From the NCBI RefSeq assembly GCF_016767175.1, contig NZ_CP068564.1, forward strand, positions 558,001-622,000: a stretch of DNA of 64,000 nucleotides, given 5' to 3'. Under the pieces are notes generated by a model. It made no database searches. It was not told the DNA's origin and was given only the letters and a program-made list of their open reading frames with translations. Position 1 is the first letter of the stretch. Each line of letters begins with the position of its first letter. This DNA comes from Keratinibaculum paraultunense (GTDB lineage Bacteria; Bacillota; Clostridia; Tissierellales; Tepidimicrobiaceae). Below, one piece after another: positions 17,580-26,088 of this stretch. Both the position numbers and the translations under genes were made by a program.

Positions 17580-19187
17580 ATGGATATAGCATTACCTGTT
17601 TTAGGCGGTTTAGGACTTTTTCTGTATGGCATGAATTTAATGGGTATGGGTTTACAAAAAGCTGCAGGGGAAAAGTTGAAGACATTAATAGAAATACTAA
17701 CGAATAATAGAATAATGGGAGTAATTGTAGGTGCTTTGGTTACCATGGTGATACAAAGTAGTAGTGCTACAACGGTTATGGTAATAGGTTTCGTAAATGC
17801 TGGACTTATGAATTTGACACAGGCTGTTGGAGTTATAATGGGTGCTAACTTAGGAACCACTATAACAGCCCAATTAATAGCATTTAATTTAACTGATTTT
17901 GCTCCACTAGCAGTTGCTGTTGGAGTAGGTATTTGGATTGCCACATCAAAAAAACGATCGAAAAATTTAGCTGAGATTCTTATTGGATTTGGTATACTGT
18001 TTATTGGCATGAATATGATGAGTAGTGGGTTAAAGCCATTGGCAAGCAGTCCTGTGTTTAAAAAAATTATGATTAGTTTAACTGATCCTTTTTTAGGTAT
18101 ATTAGTTGGTTTAGGTTTGACTACTATAGTTCAAAGTAGTAGTGCTTCTATTGGATTATTACAAGCCTTAGCTTCTCAAGGATTAGTGGGATTAAATATT
18201 GCATTTCCAATATTATTTGGGGATAATATTGGAACAACGACTACAGCTCTAATATCCAGTATAGGTACCAATAAAACAGCAAAAAGGGCAGCAGTTATAC
18301 ATTTTTTATTTAATTTAATAGGTACTATTATTTTTATGACTATACTTAGAAACCCTGTGGAAGCAATTGTTTTAAAATTATCACCTAATGATGTACAGAG
18401 GCAAATTGCTAATGCTCACACGTTGTTTAATTTAATAAATGTAGTAGTTCAATTACCTTTTGCAGGATTGTTGGTAAAAGCGGCAAACAAATTAGTTCCT
18501 GGAGAAGATGAAGAAGTTGAAGTTGGAGTAAAATATTTGGATCCTAGAATTATAGAAACTCCTTCTATTGCTCTAGGTCAAGTGATAAAAGAAGTATTGA
18601 GAATGGGTAAGATAGTAGAAGAAAATTTAGCATTGGCTGCAATGTCTTTTAAAAACAAGGATGAAAAAATGACAAGAGAAGTATTTTCGCAAGAAAAAGT
18701 TATTAATAGATTAGAAAAAGATATAGTTGAATATTTAGTAGAATTATCCAATGCACCTTTAACAGATGAACAGCATGTTCAAGTGAATGTACTTATGAAT
18801 GTAGTAAATGATATTGAAAGGGTAGGAGATCATGCAGACAATATAGCTGAATTGTCTCAATTAGCTATTGATGAGAGATTACATTTTAGTGATGAAGCTA
18901 TGGATGAATTTGATAAAATAGCCAATAAAAGTCAAGAAGTATTTCATAAAGCTTTGGAATCATTAGAAAATACAGACTTTGATAAAGCTAGAGAGGTATT
19001 AAGGTTGGAAGAGGAAATAGATGCTTTAGAAAAAGAATATAGAACAAATCATATTGATAGATTAAATAAATTGTTGTGTCAACCAAGTTCTGGAGTAGTC
19101 TTTTTGGATTTATTAAGTAATTTTGAGAGAATTTCTGACCATTCTTCAAATATATCTCTTTATGTGTTAGATTTACTAAAAGAATAA
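17580..19187 (+). CDS. Na/Pi cotransporter family protein with PhoU-like tail
   Basis: Membrane protein with two inverted Na/Pi cotransporter repeats, each holding a QSSSA motif (IQSSSATTVMVIGFVNAG and VQSSSASIGLLQALAS), and a C-terminal cytoplasmic PhoU-like helical domain from about residue 340 (ERVGDHADNIAEL, ERISDHSSNISLY). 535 residues matches NptA/YjbB-type proteins. It likely imports or exports phosphate with sodium. Start ATG at 17580 follows AGGAGG. Monocistronic by spacing. Confidence 0.9.
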   Translation: MDIALPVLGGLGLFLYGMNLMGMGLQKAAGEKLKTLIEILTNNRIMGVIVGALVTMVIQSSSATTVMVIGFVNAGLMNLTQAVGVIMGANLGTTITAQLIAFNLTDFAPLAVAVGVGIWIATSKKRSKNLAEILIGFGILFIGMNMMSSGLKPLASSPVFKKIMISLTDPFLGILVGLGLTTIVQSSSASIGLLQALASQGLVGLNIAFPILFGDNIGTTTTALISSIGTNKTAKRAAVIHFLFNLIGTIIFMTILRNPVEAIVLKLSPNDVQRQIANAHTLFNLINVVVQLPFAGLLVKAANKLVPGEDEEVEVGVKYLDPRIIETPSIALGQVIKEVLRMGKIVEENLALAAMSFKNKDEKMTREVFSQEKVINRLEKDIVEYLVELSNAPLTDEQHVQVNVLMNVVNDIERVGDHADNIAELSQLAIDERLHFSDEAMDEFDKIANKSQEVFHKALESLENTDFDKAREVLRLEEEIDALEKEYRTNHIDRLNKLLCQPSSGVVFLDLLSNFERISDHSSNISLYVLDLLKE

Positions 19188-19220
19188 TAAATTAAGAAAA
19201 TAAAAAACCTATAAAAAGTC

Positions 19221-19249
19221 TTGCTATAATTAAATTTATATATTATAAT
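19221..19249 (+). promoter_or_regulatory. Promoter for the glycine riboswitch leader
   Basis: TTGCTA at 19221-19226, 17-base spacer, perfect TATAAT at 19244-19249, about 60 bases before the first glycine aptamer. Confidence 0.65.
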
Positions 19250-19260
19250 GTACTTGAGGT

Positions 19261-19284
19261 GTGAAAAACATGTCAATGTTTTAA
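19261..19284 (+). other. Mini-ORF echoing the trxB start
   Basis: GTGAAAAACATGTCA (19261-19275) is identical to the trxB start region at 19892-19906. Preceded by a GAGGT ribosome-binding-like site, it gives a four-codon frame (M-S-M-F-stop, 19270-19284). It could be a leader peptide or a duplication scar. Confidence 0.35.
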
Positions 19285-19308
19285 AAAAATTAATATTATT
19301 TCATTTCG

Positions 19309-19490
19309 GATGACAAATACGGGAGAGACCATTTACATACATGGCGCCGAAGGAATAAGCTGTATAATATCTGCCGATATACAGCGATGATCTCAGGCAA
19401 AAGGACCGTATTTTGACGAAACTCTGAAAAGCTTTAAGCACCGAAGGAGCAATCCATTCAATTTAGATGGGGAAACTCTCAGGTTTTAAA
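19309..19490 (+). promoter_or_regulatory. Tandem glycine riboswitch
   Basis: Aptamer 1 runs about 19312-19414, with AAATACGG near 19315 closing against CCGTATTT near 19406, and contains GGGAGAGACC, GGCGCCGAAGGAATAAGC and a CTCAGGCAAAAGGACC block. Aptamer 2 runs about 19415-19488 with GAAACTCTGAAAAGC, GCACCGAAGGAGCAA and AAACTCTCAGGTTTT. These are the conserved gcvT-motif elements. It sits upstream of trxB/grd, consistent with glycine-controlled glycine reductase expression. Confidence 0.95.
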
Positions 19491-19534
19491 ACAGAGTAAG
19501 AAGGCACTTATGTGCTTCTTCTATTCTGTTTTTT
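19489..19534 (+). terminator. Terminator of the glycine riboswitch
   Basis: AACAGAGTAAGAAGGCAC pairs with GTGCTTCTTCTATTCTGTT (one bulge), ending at 19530 and followed by a T run. Its 5' edge AAAAC can compete with the closing GTTTT of aptamer 2, as expected of a transcriptional ON switch. Confidence 0.88.
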
Positions 19535-19540
19535 ATTATG

Positions 19541-19885
19541 TTTAAAAACTTAAATAATGAACAAATTAAACTTATTAGTTTTTAAATTAATGTTTATGGG
19601 TATCATATACTATGTCAATGATTAATAAAATATAAATTTGCATATTTTATTATAATAAGGTAAAGTATTATCAGTATTATTATGATAGAGTAAGTTTTAG
19701 AACAGTAGTCATAATATCTTGTCTAGAATAGAAGAAAATAATACATAATTGCATTCAAGAGGAAGGCTTATCGTTAAAAAAATGGATTCAAATTATTTAA
19801 TTATTTAAAAATTTAAAATATTACAAGCGTATTATGTTACAATTAAAATTAAGTATCAACATTATAAATATTGTAAAATATATCT
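19541..19885 (+). other. Long non-coding stretch between riboswitch and trxB
   Basis: About 350 very AT-rich bases without an open frame worth calling. No tRNA or known RNA motif was recognised. It may hold a second promoter for trxB, but no single -35/-10 pair stands out. Confidence 0.5.
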
Positions 19886-19900
19886 AAAGGAGTGAAAAAC

Positions 19901-20857
19901 ATGTCAGAAATTTATGATGTTATCATTGTAGGGCAAGGACCTGCGGGGTTAGCAGCAGGAATATATGCATCAAGAGATAGGCGTAAAACGTTAATGCTTG
20001 AAAAAGAAAAACCAGGTGGACAAATTGTAACAACAGCAGAGGTAGCTAATTATCCAGGTTCTATAGAAAATGCTACAGGACCAAGCTTAATAGCAAGAAT
20101 GGTGGATCAAGCAAAGAGTTTTGGAGCTGAAGGGAAAATAGACCCTATTGTAGATGTAGAATTAGAAGGTGAAATAAAAGTATTAAAGGGAGAAAAAGAT
20201 GAATATAAAGCAAAATCTATAGTTATTGCTACAGGTGCTAATCCAAGACAAATAGGTTGTCCAGGAGAAAAAGAATTAACAGGCAGGGGAGTTTCTTACT
20301 GTGCTACATGTGATGCTGCTTTCTTTGAGGACATGGAGGTTTATGTAGTAGGTGGAGGAGATACTGCAGTAGAAGAAGCTATATATTTGACTAAATTTGC
20401 TAGAAAGGTTACTATTATTCATAGAAGAGATGAATTAAGAGCTGCAAAGTCTATTCAAGAAAAAGCATTTAATAATGAAAAAATACATTTTATGTGGGAC
20501 TCAGTAGTAGAAGAGATAAAAGGTGATGGAATAGTTGAGTCAATGGTAGTTAAAAATGTTAAAACAGGTGAGTTAACAGAAATAGTTGCCGATGAAGAAG
20601 ATGGAACCTTTGGGATATTCGTGTTTATAGGGTTTATACCAGCTACTAAATTATTTGAAGGAAAAGTTGAAATGAAAGATGGATATATTGTAACAGATGA
20701 AGATATGAGAACTAATATCCCTGGAGTATTTGCTGCAGGAGATTGTAGAGTTAAATCTTTAAGGCAAGTTGTAACAGCTACTGCTGATGGAGCTATTGCA
20801 GCAGTTCAGGCTGGAAAATATATTGATGCTCTAGAAGGGACAGAATATGGAAAATAA
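19901..20857 (+). CDS. trxB: Thioredoxin reductase
   Basis: FAD/NADPH enzyme that reduces thioredoxin, here the electron source for glycine reductase. FAD-binding GQGPAGLAAGIYASR is at the N-terminus, the redox-active CATC is at residues 134-137, NADPH-binding VVGGGDTAVEEA follows, and the C-terminal FAD motif is GVFAAGDCR. 318 residues is normal. The frame opens at a GTG (19892), but AAAGGAG (19886-19892) fits ATG at 19901. It heads trxB-trxA-grdEABCD. Confidence 0.93.
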   Translation: MSEIYDVIIVGQGPAGLAAGIYASRDRRKTLMLEKEKPGGQIVTTAEVANYPGSIENATGPSLIARMVDQAKSFGAEGKIDPIVDVELEGEIKVLKGEKDEYKAKSIVIATGANPRQIGCPGEKELTGRGVSYCATCDAAFFEDMEVYVVGGGDTAVEEAIYLTKFARKVTIIHRRDELRAAKSIQEKAFNNEKIHFMWDSVVEEIKGDGIVESMVVKNVKTGELTEIVADEEDGTFGIFVFIGFIPATKLFEGKVEMKDGYIVTDEDMRTNIPGVFAAGDCRVKSLRQVVTATADGAIAAVQAGKYIDALEGTEYGK

Positions 20858-20896
20858 ATAAATAAATAAATAAAAAATATTTTAGGAGGGATAATT

Positions 20897-21217
20897 ATGA
20901 TAGAGTTAACAAAGGAAAATTTTGAAGAAGAAGTTTTAAAGGCAGAAGGACCAGTATTAGTAGATTATTGGGGACCAACTTGTGAACCATGTAAGGCATT
21001 GATGCCTCATGTGGAAAAGTTAGCAGAAAAATATGGAGACAAGGTGAAATTTTGTTCATTAGACATTACTAAGGCAAGAAGATTGGCAATAAAGCAAAAA
21101 GTAATGGGATTACCAGCTATTGTTATTTATAAAGATGGAGAAGAAGTAGAAAGATTAGCAGAATCTGAAGCTACACCAGCAGCTGTAGAAGAAATGGTTA
21201 AGAAGTATGCAAATTAG
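20897..21217 (+). CDS. trxA: Thioredoxin of the glycine reductase system
   Basis: Thioredoxin fold of 106 residues; passes electrons from TrxB to the selenoprotein complex. The active site reads WGPTCEPC (Cys29, Cys32), not the canonical WCGPC. Variant active sites are known from thioredoxins encoded in glycine reductase operons, and such proteins can be poor partners for other reductases. The cis-proline segment is GLPAIVIY. Start ATG at 20897 follows GGAGGG. A GC-poor hairpin separates it from grdE. Confidence 0.93.
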   Translation: MIELTKENFEEEVLKAEGPVLVDYWGPTCEPCKALMPHVEKLAEKYGDKVKFCSLDITKARRLAIKQKVMGLPAIVIYKDGEEVERLAESEATPAAVEEMVKKYAN

Positions 21218-21218
21218 T

Positions 21219-21249
21219 TTTTAATTCTGGGCTTTGCCCAGAATTAAAA
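21219..21249 (+). other. Intra-operon hairpin between trxA and grdE
   Basis: Perfect 14-bp stem TTTTAATTCTGGGC (21219-21232) with GCCCAGAATTAAAA (21236-21249), loop TTT. It is only weakly followed by T, so it is more likely an RNA-stability or attenuating element than a full terminator. Confidence 0.6.
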
Positions 21250-21281
21250 TAGATGTTTTTAGAACTAGAGGAGGTGAATTT

Positions 21282-22568
21282 ATGCGTCTTGAATTAGGCC
21301 ATGTGCTTATAAAAGATGTTCAATTTGGTAATGAAACTAAAGTTGACAATGGGGTGCTTTATGTAAATAAAGAAGAATTGATAGCCTTAATAAAGGAAGA
21401 TGAGCACCTTAAAGAAGTAGACGTAGAAATTGCAAAACCTGGTGAGAGTGTAAGAATTACTCCTGTTAAGGATGTAATTGAGCCAAGAGTTAAGGTTGAA
21501 GGACCAGGAGGTATTTTCCCAGGAGTATTATCTAAAGTTGATACTGTTGGTAGTGGGAAAACCAATGTATTAAAAGGATGTGCAGTTGTTACTACAGGTA
21601 AAATTGTAGGTTTCCAGGAAGGCATTATAGATATGACAGGACCTGGAGCAGAATATACTCCATTCTCAAAATTAAACAATATAGTTTTAATATGCGAACC
21701 ACAGGACAATTTGAAGCAACATGATCATGAGAAAGCTGTTAGATTTGCAGGACTTAAAGCAGCAGCTTACCTAGCAGAAGTTGCAAAGGAATTAACTCCT
21801 GATAAAGTAGAAGTATATGAAACTAAAACATTATTTGAAGGAGCAAAAGAGTATCCAGAGCTTCCAAGAGTAGCTTATGTTCAAATGCTTCAATCACAAG
21901 GTTTGCTTCATGATACCTATGTATATGGAGTAGATGCAAAACAAATAGTTCCAACTATATTGTATCCAACAGAAATAATGGATGGAGCTATTATAAGTGG
22001 AAATTGTGTATCTGCTTGTGATAAGAATACCACTTATCATCATCTAAACAATCCAGTTATAGAAGATCTATATAAAAAACATGGAAAAGAATTAAACTTT
22101 GTTGGGGTTATTATAACTAATGAAAATGTATATTTAGCAGACAAGGAAAGGTCTTCTAATTGGACAGCTAAACTAGCAGAATATCTAGATTTAGATGGAG
22201 TAATAATTTCACAAGAAGGGTTTGGTAATCCAGATACCGACCTTATAATGAACTGTAAGAAAATTGAACAAAAAGGCATAAAAACTGTTATTATAACTGA
22301 TGAGTATGCAGGACGAGATGGTGCTAGTCAATCATTAGCTGATGCTGATCCTCTTGCAGATGCAGTGGTAACAGCAGGAAATGCTAATGAAATTGTTGAA
22401 TTACCACCAATGGATAAAGTAATTGGACATATAGAGTTTGTAAATGTTATAGCAGGAGGCTTTGATGGAAGTTTGAAGGAAGATGGTTCCATAACAGTAG
22501 AACTTCAAGCTATAACAGGTGCGACTAATGAATTAGGATTTAATAAGATGTCTGCGAAAGGATATTAA
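21282..22568 (+). CDS. grdE: Glycine reductase protein B alpha/beta proprotein GrdE
   Basis: Substrate-specific component of glycine reductase. The proprotein self-cleaves to give a pyruvoyl-bearing subunit that binds glycine as a Schiff base. The cleavage site is Cys242 in ISGNCVSACDKN, which matches the position known for clostridial GrdE. 428 residues is full length. The open frame runs further upstream, but GAGGAGGTG just before ATG at 21282 (MRLELGHVLIKDV) fixes the start. Works with GrdB (selenoprotein) in protein B. Confidence 0.95.
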   Translation: MRLELGHVLIKDVQFGNETKVDNGVLYVNKEELIALIKEDEHLKEVDVEIAKPGESVRITPVKDVIEPRVKVEGPGGIFPGVLSKVDTVGSGKTNVLKGCAVVTTGKIVGFQEGIIDMTGPGAEYTPFSKLNNIVLICEPQDNLKQHDHEKAVRFAGLKAAAYLAEVAKELTPDKVEVYETKTLFEGAKEYPELPRVAYVQMLQSQGLLHDTYVYGVDAKQIVPTILYPTEIMDGAIISGNCVSACDKNTTYHHLNNPVIEDLYKKHGKELNFVGVIITNENVYLADKERSSNWTAKLAEYLDLDGVIISQEGFGNPDTDLIMNCKKIEQKGIKTVIITDEYAGRDGASQSLADADPLADAVVTAGNANEIVELPPMDKVIGHIEFVNVIAGGFDGSLKEDGSITVELQAITGATNELGFNKMSAKGY

Positions 22569-22627
22569 TATTTACATTTAGTAGAAATAAAAATAATTAA
22601 GAAAAACATAAGAAAGGATGTGTGGAT

Positions 22628-23107
22628 ATGTCAATATTTGATGAGAATAAAAAAGTTATAATTATTGGCGATAGAGATGGTATACCAGGACCAGCTATTG
22701 AAGAATGTGTAAAAACTACTGATGCAGAAGTAGTATTTTCATCAACTGAATGTTTCGTCTGAACTGCTGCAGGCGCTATGGACCTAGAGAACCAAAGAAG
22801 GGTTAAAGAATTAACAGAAAAATATGGTGCTGAAAATGTAATCGTTATAATAGGTGGAGCTGAACCTGAAGCAGCAGGATTAGCAGCTGAAACGGTTACA
22901 GCCGGAGACCCAACTTTTGCAGGTCCATTAGCAGGAGTCCAGTTAGGACTTAGAGTTTATCATGCAGTAGAACCAGAATTTAAAGAATCTGTAGATCCAG
23001 AAGTTTATGATGAACAAATAGGTATGATGGAAATGGTTTTAGATGTTGATGAAATTATAAACGAAGTAAAGAGTATAAGAGAAGAATATTGTAAATTTAA
23101 AGATTAA
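22628..23107 (+). CDS. grdA: Glycine reductase selenoprotein A (GrdA), UGA read as Sec
   Basis: Small selenoprotein that carries the carboxymethyl-selenoether between protein B and protein C. The gene is one frame through an internal TGA at 22760-22762, giving the hallmark [13 protein letters not shown] with Sec at residue 45; downstream sequence matches GrdA fully. ATG at 22628 follows AAAGGATG. 159 residues is normal. A caller treating TGA as stop would miss the N-terminus and start at 22778. No clean SECIS hairpin could be drawn by eye. Confidence 0.97.
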
Positions 23108-23138
23108 TTCCCTAGAAAAAAAGAGAGGGGGGAATCTA

Positions 23139-24449
23139 ATGGGGAAAATTAAAGTAGTCCATTATATTAACCAGTTTTTTGCCGGAATAGGTGGAGAAGA
23201 AAAAGCAGATTATAAACCAGAAATTAGAGAAGGCGTTGTTGGACCAGGAATGGCTTTAAATAAAGAATTTAATGGTGAAGCAGAAATAGTTGCTACCATT
23301 ATATGTGGTGATAGCTATTTTAATGAGAATGTAGAAGAGGCAAAAGCTGAAATTTTAAAAATGGTAAAAGAACAGGATCCAGATTTATTTATAGCAGGAC
23401 CAGCGTTTAATGCAGGTAGATATGGTGTTGCATGTGGAACAATTGCAGACGCAGTCCAAACTGAATTAGGTATTCCAGCTATAACTGGAATGTATGAAGA
23501 AAATCCTGGAGCAGATATGTACAAAAAAAGTGTATATATAGTATCTACTAAGAATTCTGCTGCAGGTATGAGAGATGCAGTTAAGAAAATGGCACCTTTA
23601 GCACTAAAAATTGCAAAAGGCGAAGAAATAGGATCCCCAGAGGAAGAAGGGTACATTCCAAGAGGAATTAGGAAAAATTACTTTACTGATAAAAGAGGTT
23701 CTGAAAGAGCAGTAGAAATGTTGCTTAAAAAATTAAAAGGTGAAGATTTTGTAACTGAATTTCCAATGCCAGATTTTGATAGAGTAGATCCACAACCAGC
23801 GATAAAGGATCTTTCAAAGGCTACAATAGCTTTAGTAACTTCTGGTGGAATTGTGCCTAAAGGAAATCCAGATCATATTGAATCTTCATCAGCATCTAAA
23901 TATGGGAAATATGATATAGAAGGTTTTGATGATTTGACAAGTGAAGATCATGAAACTGCTCATGGCGGATATGATCCAGTATATGCTAACGAAGATCCTG
24001 ATAGAGTATTGCCAGTTGATGTGTTAAGAGAAATGGAAAAAGAAGGTAAAATCGGCAAACTTCACAGATATTTTTACACTACTGTAGGTAATGGAACATC
24101 AGTTGCTAATGCTAAAAAATTTGCAGAAGAAATTGGTAAAGAATTAGTGGCTGATGGTGTAGATGCAGTTATATTAACTTCAACCTGAGGTACTTGTACA
24201 CGTTGCGGTGCAACGATGGTAAAAGAAATTGAAAGAGCAGGAATTCCTGTAGTTCACATGTGTACAGTAGTACCAATTTCACTTACAGTAGGTGCAAATA
24301 GAATAGTGCCAACAATTGCTATTCCTCATCCATTAGGAAATCCAAACCTAGATCCTGAAGAGGAAAAAGCTTTAAGAAGAAAGTTAGTTGAAAAAGCATT
24401 AGTTGCTTTAACAACTGATGTAGAAGAACAAACTGTATTTGAAGATTAA
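23139..24449 (+). CDS. grdB: Glycine reductase selenoprotein GrdB (protein B gamma), UGA read as Sec
   Basis: Selenoprotein subunit of protein B that attacks the Schiff-based glycine. One continuous frame of 436 residues runs through TGA at 24186-24188, with Sec350 in the motif TSTUGTCTRCG, which is the GrdB active site. The C-terminal 86 residues after Sec (VPTIAIPHPLGNPNLDPEEE) are conserved and end at 24449. Start ATG at 23139 follows GAGAGGGGGG. A SECIS-like hairpin lies 12 bases after the UGA. Confidence 0.97.
24201..24215 (+). promoter_or_regulatory. SECIS-like hairpin in grdB
   Basis: CGTTGC (24201-24206) pairs with GCAACG (24210-24215) around a GGT loop, 12 bases downstream of the recoded UGA. 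Stem-loop position and loop GU fit bacterial SECIS elements bound by SelB. Confidence 0.7.
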
Positions 24450-24457
24450 TTTTAAAA

Positions 24458-24491
24458 CTTTAAATGGGTGATTTTTATCACCCATTTAAAG
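24458..24491 (+). other. Intra-operon hairpin between grdB and grdC
   Basis: Perfect 15-bp stem CTTTAAATGGGTGAT (24458-24472) with ATCACCCATTTAAAG (24477-24491), loop TTTT, with no T run behind it. Probably protects or partly attenuates the transcript. Confidence 0.65.
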
Positions 24492-24530
24492 ATTATAAAA
24501 ATATTACATAAAATTCATGGAGGTGGAATT

Positions 24531-26075
24531 ATGAGTTATCCTGTAGTAAAAGGTGCTAGTTATATATTAGTGCATGCTAAAGATATGGTTATCAATAATG
24601 GAACTACTCAAACGACTGAAAGAATATTAAATCCAGATTCTGAGTATTTAAAAAAGTTACCAAACCATTTACGTGACTTTGAAGAAGTTATAAATTATAT
24701 GCCTAATCAAGTTTATATAGGTAATATGACACCAGAAGAATTAGGAGAACATCCACAACCTTGGTATAATAAACCATTAGAAGATGCGTCTAGATTTGGA
24801 AAATATGGAGAGATTATGCCAGAGGATGAGTTTATTGGATTGATGAAAATAGTAGATACTTTTGATTTAGTTAAATTGACCAAAGAATTTACAGAAAAAG
24901 TTAAGGCTAAGTTAGAATCTCATCCTATAATGAAAGATAGAGATGATTTAATATCTAGACTTAAAACTGGAGAAGATTTAACAGATATTGAAAAGTTAGT
25001 AAAAGAACAAGGGGCAGAAGGCATATATTTTGATGGAGAAATGGTTGGCTGTGTAAAAAGAGCACATGATGTAGATGAAAATTTAAAAGCTCATGTATTA
25101 TTTGAAAACATTGCATGTAAGGCATCAGGTGTTTTAGCTGGTTTGAATCTAATAGCTAAAAACAATATAAATCCTGACGATGTAGAATATATAATAGAAT
25201 GTTCAGAAGAAGCATGTGGAGATATGAACCAAAGAGGGGGAGGTAATTTTGCCAAATCAATTGCTGAAATGGTTGGATTTAAAAATACCACAGGTTCAGA
25301 TACAAGAGGTTTTTGTGCAGCTCCAACTCATGCTTTAATTATAGCTTCTTCATTAGTGCAGGCAGGAACATTTAAAAATGTGGTAGTTATTTCTGGTGGT
25401 TCAACAGCAAAGTTAGGCATGAATGGGAAAAACCATGTAGAAAATGACATGCCAATATTAGAAGATGTAATTGGAGGATTTGCAGTACTAGTAAGTGAGA
25501 ATGATGGTGTAAATCCAGTATTGAGGACTGATTTAGTTGGAAGGCATACAGTTGGGACTGGTTCATCACCACAAGCTGTAATGACTTCTTTAGTTACTGC
25601 TCCTTTAGAAAAAGGTAATTTAAAAATTACTGATGTTGATAAATATTCAGTAGAAATGCAAAATCCTGATATTACAAAACCAGCGGGCGCAGGAGATGTG
25701 CCAAATGCAAATTATAAGATGATAGGTGCTTTAGGAGTAATGAGAAAAGATCTAGAAAGGTCTCAAATGCTAGATTTCATTAAAAAACATGGAATGGTAG
25801 GTTGGGCACCAACACAAGGGCATATTCCATCTGGAGTACCTTATCTAGGATTTGCTAGAGAAGACATATTAGAAGGTAGAATAAACAATGCAATGATAAT
25901 AGGCAAAGGAAGTTTATTCTTAGGAAGAATGACTAATTTATTTGATGGTGTTTCCATTATAGTGGAGAAAAACTCAGGAAAAACAGAAGAAGAGAAAGTT
26001 ATATCAGAAGAAGAAATTAAAGCACTTATAGCTGAAGCCATGAGAGATTTTGCATCTCATCTACTTCAGGATTAG
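24531..26075 (+). CDS. grdC: Glycine reductase component C beta subunit GrdC
   Basis: Thiolase-like subunit of protein C, which turns the carboxymethyl-selenoether into acetyl-phosphate with GrdD. The N-terminus MSYPVVKGASYILVHAKDM and the block GNMTPEELGEHPQPWYNKP are typical. ECSEEACGDMNQRGGGNFAK holds a likely active cysteine in the ketosynthase-like fold. 514 residues is full length. The frame extends upstream to 24468, across the preceding hairpin, but GGAGGTGG fixes ATG at 24531. Confidence 0.95.
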   Translation: MSYPVVKGASYILVHAKDMVINNGTTQTTERILNPDSEYLKKLPNHLRDFEEVINYMPNQVYIGNMTPEELGEHPQPWYNKPLEDASRFGKYGEIMPEDEFIGLMKIVDTFDLVKLTKEFTEKVKAKLESHPIMKDRDDLISRLKTGEDLTDIEKLVKEQGAEGIYFDGEMVGCVKRAHDVDENLKAHVLFENIACKASGVLAGLNLIAKNNINPDDVEYIIECSEEACGDMNQRGGGNFAKSIAEMVGFKNTTGSDTRGFCAAPTHALIIASSLVQAGTFKNVVVISGGSTAKLGMNGKNHVENDMPILEDVIGGFAVLVSENDGVNPVLRTDLVGRHTVGTGSSPQAVMTSLVTAPLEKGNLKITDVDKYSVEMQNPDITKPAGAGDVPNANYKMIGALGVMRKDLERSQMLDFIKKHGMVGWAPTQGHIPSGVPYLGFAREDILEGRINNAMIIGKGSLFLGRMTNLFDGVSIIVEKNSGKTEEEKVISEEEIKALIAEAMRDFASHLLQD

Positions 26076-26088
26076 AGGTGATATAAAA

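Noticed and set aside
17495-18010. 171-codon minus-strand frame
   Set aside because: It lies opposite the first transmembrane repeat of the Na/Pi transporter gene and has no recognisable motif; an antisense shadow.
22760-22762. TGA in grdA as a nonsense mutation
   Set aside because: Flanking sequence matches the selenocysteine site of GrdA exactly, and grdB shows the same feature.
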